DNA of 64,000 nucleotides from VRUE01 sp036271315 (GTDB lineage Bacteria > Actinomycetota > Thermoleophilia > Solirubrobacterales > 70-9): assembly GCA_036271315.1 (NCBI GenBank), contig DATBAV010000005.1, forward strand, positions 1 through 64,000, given 5' to 3'. Shown one piece after another: positions 63,716 through 64,000 of the stretch; within the stretch, counting starts at the first letter, position 1, and every line of letters begins with the position of its first letter. A program made the position numbers and the translations under genes. The notes under the pieces are model-generated. The model saw only the letters and a program-made list of their open reading frames with translations. It was not told where the DNA came from and did no database searches.

Positions 63716-64000
63716 ATGGCAGATCGTGAGGAGGGGTCGGGGCCGGTCGCGCTGCTGCGTAGCGTGCCGCTCTTCGCCGATCTCGAGGAGGGAGAGCTGG
63801 AGCGCTTCTCGCGGGTCGCGGTCGCCCGCTCCTTCCCCGCCGGCACCCGTGTCTTCCACGAGGGCGACCACTCGGACGCCTGTTACATCGTCCGCGACGG
63901 CAGCTTCCGCGTCACCCGCGAGCACTCCGACGGGCGGGCGATCACGCTGGCTACCCTCAGCACTGGCGACATCTTCGGCGAGCTGGCGATGCTTGACGGC
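63716..64000 (+). CDS. Crp/Fnr-family cyclic-nucleotide-binding regulator, 5' part
   Basis: First 95 codons; the frame continues past the window. ALLRSVPLFADLEEGELERFSRVAVARSFPAGTRVFHEGDHSDACYIVRDGSFRVTREHSDGRAITLATLSTGDIFGELAMLDG is the cNMP-binding beta-roll, with the phosphate-binding-cassette start FGELAML. The DNA-binding domain would be beyond the window. The ATG is seven bases after a GATAAT hexamer at 63703-63708, suggesting a leaderless transcript. Confidence 0.88.
   Translation, partial: MADREEGSGPVALLRSVPLFADLEEGELERFSRVAVARSFPAGTRVFHEGDHSDACYIVRDGSFRVTREHSDGRAITLATLSTGDIFGELAMLDG

Overview
The window is high-GC DNA with tightly packed genes, frequent GTG/TTG starts, 1-4 base start/stop overlaps and many starts that follow directly on a -10-like hexamer. 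Together with a fused PafBC, an Lhr helicase, an MrfA-type helicase and secreted DUF1906 and clan GH-A-like hydrolases, this points to an actinomycete, possibly Thermoleophilia/Solirubrobacterales. That placement is an inference from gene content, not a measurement.

Region 1 (1-5.8 kb) is ordinary chromosome: the first codons of a HAD phosphatase, a folP-like gene, an MrfA-like repair helicase, a LOG-like nucleotide-binding protein, a methyltransferase and a secreted GH15-like protein, with two long perfect stem-loops between genes. Region 2 (5.83-12.3 kb) is foreign-looking. It begins at tRNA-Phe(GAA). The 3' 53 bases of that tRNA plus flank are duplicated at 8475-8527, giving an att-like pair around a 2.6-kb island with VapBC, a methyltransferase and a lipoprotein but no integrase. 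Matching 35-bp dyads lie just inside both ends. Directly outside the second repeat is a compact cluster that I interpret as an uncharacterised azole-type RiPP system: a Cys-rich 61-residue candidate precursor, a 39-bp perfect palindrome, an RRE-fused SagB-like oxidase, a YcaO enzyme and a GNAT acetyltransferase. No separate E1-like partner, protease or transporter is seen.

Region 3 (12.3-27.6 kb) holds housekeeping and stress genes. These are an SDR, a fumarylacetoacetase-family enzyme, an arsR-aquaporin-arsC operon with a dyad operator, a fluoride riboswitch with two crcB genes, a YhaM-like nuclease, pafBC, a metallo-hydrolase, a penicillin acylase-like protein, a DUF1906 protein, a divergent pair (PfpI hydrolase and GlxA-type regulator), a second VapBC module with ACGTACGT operators, and a PPOX flavoprotein.

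Region 4 (27.6-58.9 kb) is a surface polysaccharide locus. It contains rmlA-D-B-C for dTDP-L-rhamnose, two GDP-mannose 4,6-dehydratase homologues, two CDP-paratose-epimerase-like enzymes, seven glycosyltransferases, three methyltransferases, a Wzx flippase, two Wzy/ligase-like proteins, the initiating glycosylphosphotransferase and two large membrane proteins. It is bracketed by two paralogous secreted TIM-barrel hydrolases, at 27.6 and 57.8 kb. Region 5 (58.9-64 kb) has lhr, whose frame contains an 80-bp sequence inserted twice in opposite orientations, and the start of a Crp/Fnr-type regulator.
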